In this document: piece after piece, positions 1-10,356 of the stretch
Position numbering within the stretch: the first letter of the stretch is position 1
Layout of the letters: the number at the start of each line of letters is the position of its first letter
DNA from: Leptobrachium leishanense
Taxonomy: Eukaryota > Chordata > Amphibia > Anura > Megophryidae
Assembly: GCA_009667805.1 (NCBI GenBank)
Contig: CM019065.1
Location: 17,124,952 to 17,188,951 of the forward strand
Length of the DNA: 64,000 bases
Direction of reading: 5' to 3'
Notes under the pieces: generated by a model
What the model saw: only the letters and a program-made list of their open reading frames with translations
Database searches by the model: none
Told to the model about the DNA's origin: nothing
Made by a program: the position numbers and the translations under genes

Positions 1-839
1 AAACTCTCAGAGCTCAGAGAGAGAGGATCCTGTTTTAAAGCATACAGCCGCGCCTGGTGTCTTTACTACAAACTACGCTACACTCCACACTCACCCTCAG
101 AAGGCAGAGAGCAGCCTTCTGGAGATTCCTAACGGCTCCAGGGCAGAGGAACAGAAGCAGGCAGGTCAAGCCGCTCAAGGCGCTGAGGACAGCGCTCCCA
201 GTAGCCGGGCTGACCGCAGCGAAGGGGTGTCTGGAGAGCCAGGACAGACGGAAGGGAACGGTTCCTTCACACACAGTATATAGAAAACAGGATTTCGTAA
301 TGCGAGAAACGCGCAGCGGTAAAAAAGAAAGTTTAACCCCTTTGTTATTGGAGTGTAAGTCCCGTGCAGGTTATGTCCCAAAAAGTGTGTGTGTATGAGC
401 TCAGGTACCCGGGTACTATATTCGACTGGCCAGTGAATGGATTTAGTAAATCTTCGACTAGTCACGTTGGGGCCCTGTAGATTTAAGCAATACTGCAGCG
501 TGCTTCGTTAAACTTTGACTGTGGGCTGGAAGGCCTCTCACCCATCCGCCAGACAATTTGTTCCGCTGCCCGATCAAGGATGTCTCTCCGCTTGATTATA
601 CTGGAACTCTGTGCCACCGGATCCGCTTCTCCTGCTTGTCTGTCTTCTACAAGATCTACGGCCTACCGCCTGCACTCCCAGTGGATCATCGCGGTCTCCT
701 TACTCGGGGTCCAATCTGGAACTGTGTGTCTGCGCAAACCTCTCAGCGGTGGATTACTAGGTCTCTGGCAAGTCACTGTATCGATCCCCAGTGTCCGCAA
801 GGCAGCGCCTGTTCTCCGGCCTGGTAACAATCGCTCACA
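1..839 (-). mobile_element. Ty3/gypsy LTR, reverse orientation
   Basis: The reverse complement of this stretch aligns over several hundred bases with the 3' LTR at 31224-31880. The best shared block is at 400-560, around CTAGTCGAAGATT and GGGGCCC. The likely LTR start is TGTGAGCG reading leftwards from 839. About 35 bases upstream of it (841-890) also match the internal sequence just before the right-hand LTR, so this is probably a 3' LTR whose internal part lay to the right (now 841-1060) and has decayed. Seen: inverted homology. Inferred: exact ends. The short open frames here are not genes. Confidence 0.7.
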
Positions 840-1064
840 GTCTCACGTGCGTCTTACTCTGTTCACCGCTCGGCTCACACTGACTCTCCTCCAAACGAGG
901 GTGCGGATGTCCTTTCCTCTTTCCCCCACCCACTTCCTGTCTCCGCCGCAAAGCATGATGGAAAACGTAGTCTCATTGTGTCCAGTATACTTTACATTGC
1001 GCTTGTCTCCCTCTGGTGGCCAAATCCGAGTAATACAGCAACAGAGTTTTTAAACAGCGCTACA

Positions 1065-1238
1065 CATATTACATAGTTGGTGCTAACTTAACCAGAGCTG
1101 TTGTAAACTTAAAACCTCCATAGGCTATAATGGCTCTGGGAAGTTTACAACCGCTCTGGTTAAGTTAGCACCAACTATGTAATATGGATTTTAGTTTACA
1201 ACTGCTCTGGTTAAGTTAGTACCAAGTATGTAATATGG
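1065..1238. mobile_element. Foldback MITE plus a partial third arm
   Basis: Positions 1065-1186 form a near-perfect inverted repeat with arms of about 43 bases (CATATTACATAGTTGGTGCT at the left, its complement at the right) around a short loop. Positions 1187-1238 add a further, more diverged copy of the right arm. A second copy of the same foldback is at 42212-42334. No coding capacity. This is a non-autonomous DNA transposon of unassigned superfamily. Confidence 0.8.
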
Positions 1239-1570
1239 CAAGCAACCCTGAAAGGCAAGAGCGAAGTGATCCAGTTCAAAATGGGCGGTTAATTATCAAG
1301 ACCTGGCAGAGCCCGCACAGGTCTTCTGGCTCCTCGATCTGGTCGCTAGGGATGAGCTGTTCGGTTCGATCTGTTCGTAGTTCGCATCGAACATCAGCCG
1401 TTCGGATGTTCGCGAACTCCGAACATTTCCGCGTGTTCGGTTCGAGTTCGCCCACAATGCACCACAATGAACCACAATGCACTTTTCCACTGGCCTGAAG
1501 CTTGTAATTGGCTACAGCCTTGCATCTGACCACAGGTCAGGTGCAAGACTATGCCAATCACGGCTCAGAG

Positions 1571-1636
1571 TCCTGATTGGGCAACTTTTGCCCAATCATG
1601 GGCTCACAGAGCTAAGTCCCGTAGCACACTATATAA
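1571..1636 (+). promoter_or_regulatory. Core promoter of hAT copy B
   Basis: A TATATAA box at 1630-1636 is preceded by the palindrome ATTGGGCAA/TTGCCCAAT near 1576-1598, which carries two inverted CCAAT boxes. The same arrangement lies at the matching place in copies A and C, so it is very likely the transposase promoter. Function is inferred from conservation and motif layout. Confidence 0.7.
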
Positions 1637-1689
1637 GGCGTCCCTCGCAGCCCCAGCACGTGTTTTTTGAGAGGAGATTGTTCTGTTAG

Positions 1690-2345
1690 TGTGTGTTCTC
1701 ACTGCCAGCAGCTATTGGGGGGTCTCACTTCTACAGATATCTGGGAATTGTTGTAATCTGTGTGTTCTCACTGCCAGCAGCTATTGTGGGGGTCTCACTT
1801 CTACAAGATATCTGGAAATTGTTGTAATCTGTGTGTTCTCACTGCCAGCAGCTATTGGAGGGGGTCTCACTTCTACAAGATATCTGGGAATTGTAATCTG
1901 TGTGTTCTCACTGCCAGCATCTTTTGGGGGGTCTCACTTTTAGCAGATATCTGGGAATTGTAATCTGTGTCTTGTCACTGGCACCCATCAGGGGGTCTCA
2001 CTGATTTATAGCAGGTTCCTGGGAATTGTAATCTGTGTCTTGTCACTGCCACCCATCAGGGGGTCTCACTGATTTATAGGAGGTTTCTGGGAATTGTAAT
2101 CTGTGTCTTCTCACTGCAGCTATCAGGGGGTCCCACATACTTCTAGCAGATTTCTGCGAATTTTAATCAGTTTCTTGTCACTGCCACCCATCAGGGGGTC
2201 TCATTGATTTATAGGAGGCTCCTGGGAATTGTAATTTGTGTCTTGTCACTGCCACCCATCAGGGGGTCTCACAGATTTATAGGAGGATTCTGGAAATTTT
2301 AATCTGTGTCTTGTCACTGGCTGCAGCTATCAGGGTGTCTCACTG
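1690..2345 (+). repeat. 5' subterminal tandem array of hAT copy B (~70 bp unit)
   Basis: About nine units contain TCTGTGTNTTCTCACTGCC, a GGGGTCTCACT block and GGGAATTGTAATC. The period is about 70, with an early subtype (AGCAGCTATT) and a later one (ACCCATCAGG). It lies between the promoter and the transposase ATG, the same place as the 81-bp array of copy C. Open frames at 1689-1963 come from this array. Confidence 0.85.
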
Positions 2346-2473
2346 AGTTATACCAGAGTTCTGGAAATCTTTAATCTAGATAACACAGTTGAATCAGAGT
2401 TCTGCATATCTCCAATTTTTATAACAGAGTTGAATCAGAGTTCTGTATATCTTTAATCTATATATCACTCACC

Positions 2474-2535
2474 ATGTCAGAAAGACCAAAAAGGACATGG
2501 AGACGCTCCCAGACACAGATAAGAGGGCAAGCAGC
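2474..2535 (+). pseudogene. hAT transposase copy B, N-terminal fragment
   Basis: The ATG at 2474 begins a frame equivalent to the start of copies A and C (MSER..KRT..RSQTQIRGQAA). It is cut after about 20 codons by the MITE at 2536. The matching coding sequence resumes at 4216-4295 (hAT N-terminal glycine-rich part) and again at 4461-4484 before copy A interrupts it. Disrupted and non-functional. Confidence 0.85.
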
Positions 2536-2814
2536 CAGTGGTGTATTTTGGCCTAGGCCAACAAGGCCTAGGCCTAGGGCGGCACTTTCCAGGGGGCGGC
2601 GGCCCGCAATGGAGGCCCCACCACTAAAAAAATATATATATATATTTTTTTACTTTTGCAAAGTATTTTGCCAGGAAGGATACATTGAGATTTCACAAAT
2701 TTTCAATCATGTCCTGGGTAGGCAAGGCCTAGGCTTTCACTTTCCAGGGGGCAGCAAAAAACCTCACCACTAAATGGGTTACTCACAGAGCAAGGAAATG
2801 ACGCCAACATTTTG

Positions 2815-3420
2815 GTGTTCTGTAGTTCCCTGCACTTCGGGGAATAAAATTTCCCCACCCTGCAGTGAATTCACCATTCACCGCAGGGTCCCCAAAGTCC
2901 ATGGAGTCGGCCGCTGAATGCTGCCACCGCAAACCCGTGTCCTGCTGTTTTCAAAAGAACTACTGAACAAAAATGTCTGTAATTTACATATAAGATCCTA
3001 TGATTGATAATAAAAAGTTCTGTTACAGAAAAAAGAAAAAACGCTATTAAAAAAAGGGGGGGGGGAAATTTTGCTGAAGAATTACTAAAAGGTACTAAAA
3101 ATAAATCAATAAAGACTTTTTACTGCAGATTAAAATAATAAATGGTTTATTAGATATTGCATAAAAACGGGAATATTTTTAACATTGAAATTTATGGGGT
3201 TCGCCTGAATAAACCTGCTGATTGAAACCACCGAACATCAGGGCATTTCACTGCCATTTCTCTGCTGTTTGGTGTTCTCTGAATAGATTAACCATTACTT
3301 CTCTATGGGGATTTGCACTGCCTTCAAACAGCACCGTACTTGCTGGCAGTTTGCCAAACTTGTGTGTGAGCATATTACAGAGCAGTGTGTACTTAGAGGA
3401 GTGGCGGAGGGCGAGCCGCC
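2815..3420 (+). repeat. Harbinger-like repeat fragment
   Basis: It shares blocks with copies at 40546-41380, 46491-47110 and 49916-50808: ATAAATGGTTTATTAGATAT, AACATTGAA, GGTTCGCCTGAATAAACC and TCTATGGGGATTTGCACTGC. The termini are absent. Non-coding. Confidence 0.65.
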
Positions 3421-3569
3421 CCAGGTACCAGTGATTATTGGGGTGTCATTAGAGGGTACTAGTAGGTGCCACTGTTACTGAGTGTCAGCTTTGAGCTGTG
3501 TTCTCAAACAATGAGCAGCGGAGCAGGGCGTTTGCATACGGAATAAAATCGAATAGAATAAAAATCTGA

Positions 3570-3890
3570 TGCACTCATTCACACCGCACATTGCATTGCT
3601 GGGAGTTTTATTGCTGTGGATTCTGATACGCTGACACACACACCACACATTGCATTGCTCTGAGTTTTATTGCTGCGAATTCTGATACACTCATACACAC
3701 TGCAGATTGCATTGCTGGGAGTTTTATTACTGTGGATTCAGTGATACACACTGCATATTACTGTGAGTTTTATTGCTGTGCAGTTCTGATATGCTCATAC
3801 ACAGTGCCCATTTATGTGGGTTTTATTGCTGTGCAGCTCTGTGATACATTCATATGCAGTGCACGTTTCTGTGGATTTTATTGTTCAACC
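3570..3890 (-). repeat. ~56-bp satellite array (AATAAAA-containing), reverse orientation
   Basis: About five to six diverged units of the type GTGAGTTTTATTGCTGTGNAG / TGATACNCTCATACACA. The same satellite occurs at 33290-33497, 47640-48370, 49440-49635 and 63905-64000. Confidence 0.8.
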
Positions 3891-4295
3891 AATTAGAGAG
3901 GCTGTGATCCAGTATACTTGACATGCGTGGCTGTTCTTTGTAAAAATGCTTGAATTTAAACATTTCATAATTTTCATTATCTCAATAGATACATATGAAA
4001 TGGTATACAAAATATACAAGTAGGCACTTGGTATCCACTTTTAATATAAAGAGAGGAAATGGCAGAGCTATAAGAGGAAAAGGTGGAGCTTAAAGAGGAA
4101 GGGGATTAACCAGGAAGAGGTGTGCCCTTGACAGGAAGGGGTGCCTCAAATTTAAATTAGGGGGTGCACCAGTTTAGTCAGGCCTAGGGCAGCACAAAAC
4201 CTAAATACACCACTGCAAGCAGCCTCTGTGTCGGAAGGCTGTGCCCCTGGTTGTCATGGACGTGGTGCATCCTTTGCAGGGGCACGCTTGTCCTT

Positions 4296-4450
4296 AGAAA
4301 CATAGAAAATGTCAGCAGAAAAGAACCGTTCGGCCCAACTAGTCTGCCCAATTACATGGATACTTTACCTGGATTTATATTTTATTTAGGATAGCCTTAT
4401 GCCTATCCCATGCCTGCTTAAATTCAATCACTGTTTTAGCCTCTACCACT
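4296..4450 (+). mobile_element. SINE-like retroposed fragment
   Basis: About 155 bases inserted in the coding region of copy B, flanked by GTCCTT (4290-4295 and 4451-4456) and followed by a short T run. The text (CGGCCCAACTAGTCTGCCCA, then TAGCCTCTACCACT) resembles a very common amphibian interspersed repeat I know only generically. Class is not certain; it may be a LINE 3' end. Confidence 0.6.
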
Positions 4451-4999
4451 GTCCTTTTTTCTAACTGGTGCTGGCCATCTTAAGTAGGGATGAGCCGAAC
4501 ACCCCCCGAGTTCGGTTCGGGCCCGAACCCGAACTTCCCATATGTTCGGGTCCGAACCCAAACTCGATGCAAGTGAATGGGGCTGAAAATTCGGTTTTTA
4601 GAGTGCCCTCCAAGAGGGCATATATGCTAGATATTTGCCATAAAAGGTGTATGGGGGTCCGGGTAGTGCCCTGAGGGACAGGAAACAAGGTCAAAAAGTT
4701 TTAAAAAAAAGTTTTTAAAGGGACAGTGAGTTTTCCATGAAATAAGGGATAAAAATAAAAACCAAAAATTCCTTCAAATATCGTGCCTAGGAGGTCCCCA
4801 TAACCTGTCCGTGAAGTGGCGGATTTCTAGGATGTATAGAAACACTTAAAAACAAAAAAATGACGTTTCAAATGACGGTAAATGCTTTTCCTTTAATCTA
4901 TCCATAAACAACTGCTTGGGGCGACAGTCTGTATGAAAAGAGGAGACATTTTCGTACACGCAGAAAAAGTTTACTGATTTTTTTGGCTAAATTATTGTG

Positions 5000-6185
5000 A
5001 AACTTATGCAGGCTTTGGATGAAAGTAACAATAGGTGCTTCAAAATTGGTCCTTTAGCGTCCCCAACAGTGCCGTCACACCGTAACCCCTCTGAGGATAT
5101 GAATCTGATACAGACATCAGTGGCAGTGCACCCAAATATTGTGCTTTTGGTGCCAGACCTGCAAGTACTATCATACAGTAACCCCTCTGTGGTATTGTGG
5201 AAGAATGCAGGGGTGAACCTTGCGGTCCTATATTAAAAAGATATGCACCTGGTTAAGGCGTCAGTGCACCCAGATATTGTGCCTTTGGTGCCAGGCCAGC
5301 AAGTATCATCATACAGTAACCCCTCTGTAGTATTGTGGAAGAATGCAGGGGTGGACCATGTGGTCCTATATTGAAAAGATATGATTCTGGTCATGGCATC
5401 AGTGCACCCAGATATTCTGCCTTTGGTGCCAGGCCAGCAAGTATCATCATACAGTAACCCCTCTGTAGTATTGTGGAAGAATGCAGGGGTGGACCATGTG
5501 GTCCTATATTGAAAAGATATGATTCTGGTCAAGGCGTCAGTGCACCCAGATTTTGTGCCTTTGGTGCAAGACTGCCAGGCCAGCAAGTATCATCATACAG
5601 TAACCCCTCTGTAGTATTGTGGAAGAATGCAGGGGTGGACCATGTGGTCCTATATTGAAAAGATATGATTCTGGTCAAGGCGTCAGTGCACCCAGATATT
5701 GTGCCTTTAATGCCAGGCCTGCAAGTGCCATCATAATACAGTAACCCCTCTGTGGTATTGTGGAAGAGTGCAGGGGTGAACCATGTGGTCCTATATTGAA
5801 AAGATATGATTCTGGTCAAGGCGTCAGTGCACCCAGATATTGTGCCTTTAATGCCAGGCCTGCAAGTGCCATCATAATACAGTAACCCCTCTGTGGTATT
5901 GTGGAAGAGTGCAGGGGTGAACCATGTGGTCCTATATTGAAAAGATATGATTCTGGTCAAGGCGTCAGTGCACCCAGATATTGTGCTTTTGGTGCCAGGC
6001 CTGCAAGTGCCATCATAATACAGTAACCCCTCTGTGGTATTGTGGAAGAGTGCAGGGTTGGACCCTGTGGTTCAAAAAATGTAAATTATATAAATCTGGC
6101 ACGGGTGTCAGTGCAGCCAAATATTGTGCCTTTCATGGCAGGAAGTGCCTTCACACCGTAACCCTTTTGTGGTATTGTGGAAGAG
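5000..6185 (-). repeat. 3' tandem array of hAT copy A (~140 bp unit)
   Basis: About seven units contain ACCATGTGGTCCTATATT, GTGCACCCAGATATTGTGCC and CAGTAACCCCTCTG. The spacing between units is 138-146 bp. The array follows the transposase stop. Homologous arrays occur in copy C (27950-29110) and, in short form, copy B (19486-19740). Open frames at 5233-5586 and 5529-5960 are array artefacts. Confidence 0.88.
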
Positions 6186-6230
6186 TTCAGTGCTGGAGGT
6201 TTTGTGAATGCAGAAGAGGACATCCCCGAT

Positions 6231-9200
6231 CTATTCCATTACTTCAGCATCAGGGGATTGATAGCTGCTGATCCAGGACTGATTCATTTTTATAAATGTC
6301 AGCCGGTCTACAGAGTCGGTGGACAGACGCACTCTTTTGTCTGTGACAAAACCACCAGCGGCACTGAACGTCCTTTCGAAAAGCACGCTAGATGTAGGGG
6401 AACCTAGTAGCTGCATAGCATATTGGCTAAGTTCTGGCCAGTGATCCAATCTCAACACCCAGTAAGCCAGTGGATCATCTGCTGGAAAGGTATCCAGGTC
6501 TGTCCTTGCCCCTAGGTAGTCTTGCACCATATGGTGAAGACGCTGGCAATGGGTGCCTACATTTGACGTCCCTGGGCGTCGAGGACTAAAGTTTTTTAAA
6601 AATGCATCAGTCAAACGGCCTTGGCCTTCACCACTATTCCTCTGATCATCCGCAGCCTCAGAAGCACGTGTGTCAGCACTTGGTAATCTACCAGTGCCTG
6701 GAAAGGTGTTACACAAGTGTCGCTTTAGAGCGTCCTCAAGTTTTTTCATCCTGTGCTCCCTCTGTGCGGGCAGGATGAGCTCTGCAACTTTCCCCTTGTA
6801 TCGTGGATCAAGAAGGGTTGCCAACCAGTAATGATCCCTCTCCTTGATAGCACAAATCCTGGGGTCCTTTAGCAGGCTTTGCATCATTAGTGAGCCCATG
6901 TAGCGTAGGTTGGAGGTGGCATTAGCTTCCGAGTCTTCCTGGTCAATGAGGATGACCGTATCGTGCACTTCCTCCTCCCAGCCACGCACTAGCCCTTGTG
7001 TTTCTGGGCACACAAAACCCTCCCTTGAGGAATCCCCACCTTCAATGCCCCCACTACTTAAATATTCTGCCTCCTCCTCATCCTCCTCCTGTCTGATCTG
7101 AGTAGGACCCGCTGGAATGCTCTCTGCAGAAAGACTGGGGCCTTGAGAGCTAGGGAAGGCCTCCTCTTCCTCATGCTGCTCTGCCTCTAGAGCCACATCT
7201 ATAATTCCCCGCAGAGTGTGCTCCAGCAGGAACACTAAAGGAATTGTGTCACTGATGCATGCACTGTCCCTGCTCACCATCCTCGTTGCCTCCTCAAATG
7301 GTGACAGTACAGTGCATGCATCCTTGATCATCAGCCACTGCGGGGGGAAAAAAAAACAAGTTGACCTGAACCTGTCCTTGTGCCATACTCACACAGGTAC
7401 TCGTTGATGGCCCTCTGCTGCTTGTGCAGACGCTGCAGCATTGCTAATGTCGAGTTCCACCTGGTGGGCATGTCACAGATCAGACGGTTGGTGGGAAGGT
7501 GGAATTCTCTTTGAATTTCTGCTAGGCGAACGCTTGCTGGGAATGACAGTCTGAAGTGGCTGCCGACTTTTCTGGCCTGGATGAGAAGCTCTGGCAGCCC
7601 TGGGTACTTGGTTAGGAAACGCTGTACCACCAGATTTAGGACGTGTGCTAGACATGGTACATGCGTCAATTTACCCTTGCGTAGGGCGGAGAGAAGGTTG
7701 CTGCCATTATCGCAGACGATCATTCCCAGCTGAAGCTGGCGTGGTGTTAACCATCTCTGCACCTGCCCCTGCAGAGCTGACAGAATTTCTGGCCTGGTGT
7801 GGCTGGTGTCCCCTAAACAAACCAGCTCAAGCACAGTATGGCATCTTTTTGCTTGAACCATTGCGTAGACCCTATCAGGCATCGGTTTAACTGCCACTTC
7901 GCCAGAGACAGAGAAGGAGGAGGAGGAGGAAGAGGGAGAGGTGGTGGTGGTGGAGCAGACAGACCTCATACAAGCAGCTTTCTGGAGGCGTGGTGGATGA
8001 ACTAGCTCCAGCACAGAGCCCCGTCTTGGATCCCTCCCAGCTGAAATCAGAGTTACCCAGTGTGCCGTGAAGGAAATGTAACGACCCTGTCCATGCTTGC
8101 TGGACCAGGTGTCTAAAGTCACATGCACCTTTCTGCTGACTGCCTTTCCCAATGACTGGATAACATTGTCTTGCATGTGCTGGTATAGTGCTGGAATGGC
8201 CTTACGTGAAAAGTAATTGCGTTTTGGAACCTGCCACTGTGGTACAGCACATTCAGTAAATTCACGGAAGGGAGCAGAGTCCACCAGCTGGAAAGGCAGC
8301 AGCTGCAATGCGAGTAATTTTGCTAAGCTGGCATTTAGACGCTGTGCTTGGGGATGGTTGGGACTATATTTTTTCTTTCGCTACAGCAGCTGCGGCAACG
8401 TAATCTGACTGCGTAAATCTTCAGCTGCTGGGATGATTTCACATTGTGAGGAAGGACCTGGTACATCCATTACTGTAGCATCATCCCTGTTGGTGGAGGT
8501 TGTAGGCAATGACATGGCAGGACATACAGTGGGGGTAGAGACAGATGAGGAGGAGGAGGACCTACGCAAAGTTTTGCGCCAACGGGATGTGTGGCAGTTG
8601 TTCAGATGTCGCCTCAAGCACGTGGTACCCAAGTGTCCGGTATCTTTCCCACGCTTAAGCCTCATCTGACATAGATTACAAATAGCAATGCTGCCCTCTA
8701 CTGCCCACTTCTTAAAGAACTCCCAGACAACAGAGTTCCTGCATGTGTTCTTTGAGACAACAGCGCTCTGCACCGGAGCAGCTCTGACATGTGATGCCTT
8801 GGACTGGCTAGTGCTACGGTTGGTCACAGAGGATGTTGTGCCTCATGTTTGCTTTGCCTCCTCCTCCCACTCTTCCTCACTTAATTCCTCTGTTTGATCA
8901 GGCACCCAGGTGGAGTCAGTGACCTCATCATCATTGTCATCATCACCCCCTATCTCCTCGTCACTGGAGCCAACTTGGCAGTATGCTGCAGCTGCTGGGG
9001 CAACATGAGTGCCAGTTATTTGTGTGTCATCACTGGCACCCCCTTCCTCTAGGTTGATTATACTCCCTTCCTCAACCTCAGAGATTGAATCAGAGCACTG
9101 TACTTGCTGCGCATCCTCAAGCAGCATGTCACTCTCATTGTAGTCAAACAATTCAGCTGACTCCTCCATGTGTGATAGCGAGGCTATGGCAGGAGTAGCT

Positions 9201-9496
9201 GTGGACATGGAGGCTGCATTAGATGCTTTGGCAGCTGAGGTGGACTGTAAAGCACTAGAAGCCTGGCTGGCAGAGGACTCGGAGGATGAGGATGGCCTGG
9301 TTAGCCAATCCACAAAGTCCTCTGTATGTTGCTGCTGCTTAAGACGGCCAGCACCAGTTAGAAAGGACAAGCGTGCCCCTGCAGAGGATGCACCACGTCC
9401 ACCATGACCAAAGGCACAGCCTCCCGACACAGGGGCTGCTTGCCCTCTTATCTGTGTCTGGGAGCGTCTGCCTGTCCTTTTTGTTCTTTCAGACAT
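6231..9496 (-). pseudogene. hAT transposase (BED finger), copy A, disrupted
   Basis: Minus-strand transposase frame starting with an ATG at 9496. Order: basic N-terminus and Ser/acidic linker; BED zinc finger near 8700-8560 (CNLC, then a RRHLNNCH His/Cys pair); RNase-H-like core with LDTWSS and CDNGSN acidic motifs; long insertion domain; hAT C-terminal dimerisation block (SSVLFERTFSAAGGF) ending at 6231. Lesions: TGA at 8843-8845 (CGA in copy C), TAG at 8381-8383 (CAG in the others), and a frameshift at the C6/T9 homopolymer near 7341. Two of the lesions are simple C-to-T changes. It is a decayed gene, very unlikely to make active protein. Confidence 0.9.
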
Positions 9497-9589
9497 GGTG
9501 AGTGATATATAGATTAATATATACAGAACTCTGATTCAACTCTGGTATAAAGATTTAAAGAACTCTGGTATAACTCAGTGATACACACT

Positions 9590-9960
9590 GATAGCTGGCA
9601 GCCAGTGAAAAGAGACAGATCACCTCAATTCACAAATGTTTTAAAGAAATTAGTGAGCCGCAAAATACTGCGTGGTACTGGTTGTGTGACAAGACACAGA
9701 TCACCTCAATTCACAAATGTTTTAAAGAAATTAGTGAGCCCCAAAATACTGTGTGGTACTGGTTGTGTGACAAGACACAGATCACCTCAATTCACAAATG
9801 TTTTAAAGAAATTAGTGAGCCCCAAAAAGACTTGCTGGCACAGTGACAAGACACAGAAGATCACCTCAATTCACAAATGTTTTAAAGAAAGTTGTAAACC
9901 CCAAACAAACTTGCTGGCACAGTGACAAGACACACATAACCTAAATTCCCTGATATTTGG
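9590..9960 (-). repeat. 5' tandem array of hAT copy A (~81 bp unit)
   Basis: Four to five units (GATCACCTCAATTCACAAAT, TTTAAAGAAATTAGTGAGCC) sit between the transposase ATG (9496) and the promoter near 10070. This is the same unit family as the twelve-copy array of copy C at 23440-24430, reverse orientation. Confidence 0.85.
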
Positions 9961-10064
9961 TAGAAATGAGACCCCCCCAGACCCCCCCAGTAGCGTGGCA
10001 GACCGGCAGTAACAACACACAACTATCTCCTCTGAAATGCGTGCAGAATCGGCGTGTGGAAACG

Positions 10065-10140
10065 TTATATAGTGTGCCGCGGTACTTAGCTCTGTGAGCC
10101 CATGATTGGGCAAAATTTGCCCTATCAGGACTCTGAGCCA
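10065..10140 (-). promoter_or_regulatory. Core promoter of hAT copy A
   Basis: On the minus strand a TATATAA box (complement of 10065-10071) lies just downstream of the CCAAT-containing palindrome at about 10102-10125. This matches copies B and C in motif and position, 230-290 bp from the left terminus. Confidence 0.68.
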
Positions 10141-10356
10141 TGATTGGCATACTGTTGAACCTGTTTTGCACCAGACCTGTGGTCAGGTGCAAGGCTGTAG
10201 CCAATTACGAGCTTCAGGCCAGTGGGAAAATGCATTGTGGTCCATTGTGGTCGAACATGCGGCGAACACCCGGAAATGTTCAGTGTTCGCGATCTAATCG
10301 AACAGGCTAAGTTCGGGTCGAACTCCGAACCGTCCGAACCGAACAGCTCATCCCTA

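Larger units (their letters stand above)
2536..4215. mobile_element. 1.68-kb hAT-type MITE with CAGTGGTGTA termini
   Basis: The ends are CAGTGGTGTATTTTGG at 2536 and its imperfect complement ending CACCACTG at 4215. They are flanked by the 8-bp duplication CAAGCAGC (2528-2535 and 4216-4223). Removing the insert restores the reading frame seen in copy C. CAGTGG-type ends with 8-bp TSDs are typical of hAT elements. There is no transposase. It contains a Harbinger-like fragment (about 2815-3420) and a satellite array (3570-3890). Confidence 0.88.
4485..10356 (-). mobile_element. hAT element copy A, inserted in copy B
   Basis: Complete element of 5872 bp, transposase on the minus strand. The termini are TAGGGATGAGCCGAAC (4485) and CAGCTCATCCCTA (10356). 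The 8-bp duplication is ATCTTAAG (4477-4484) versus ATCTTAAA (10357-10364), one mismatch. The target is the transposase coding region of another member of the same family (copy B). Order on the minus strand: promoter, 5' tandem array, transposase, 3' tandem array, right terminus. Confidence 0.92.

Noticed and set aside
57..1053. Open frames of 85-157 codons at the window start
   Set aside because: They lie within a gypsy LTR in the wrong sense and lack homology or codon-like composition.
5233..5960. Repetitive minus-strand frames of 117 and 143 codons
   Set aside because: They lie in the ~140-bp tandem array of hAT copy A.
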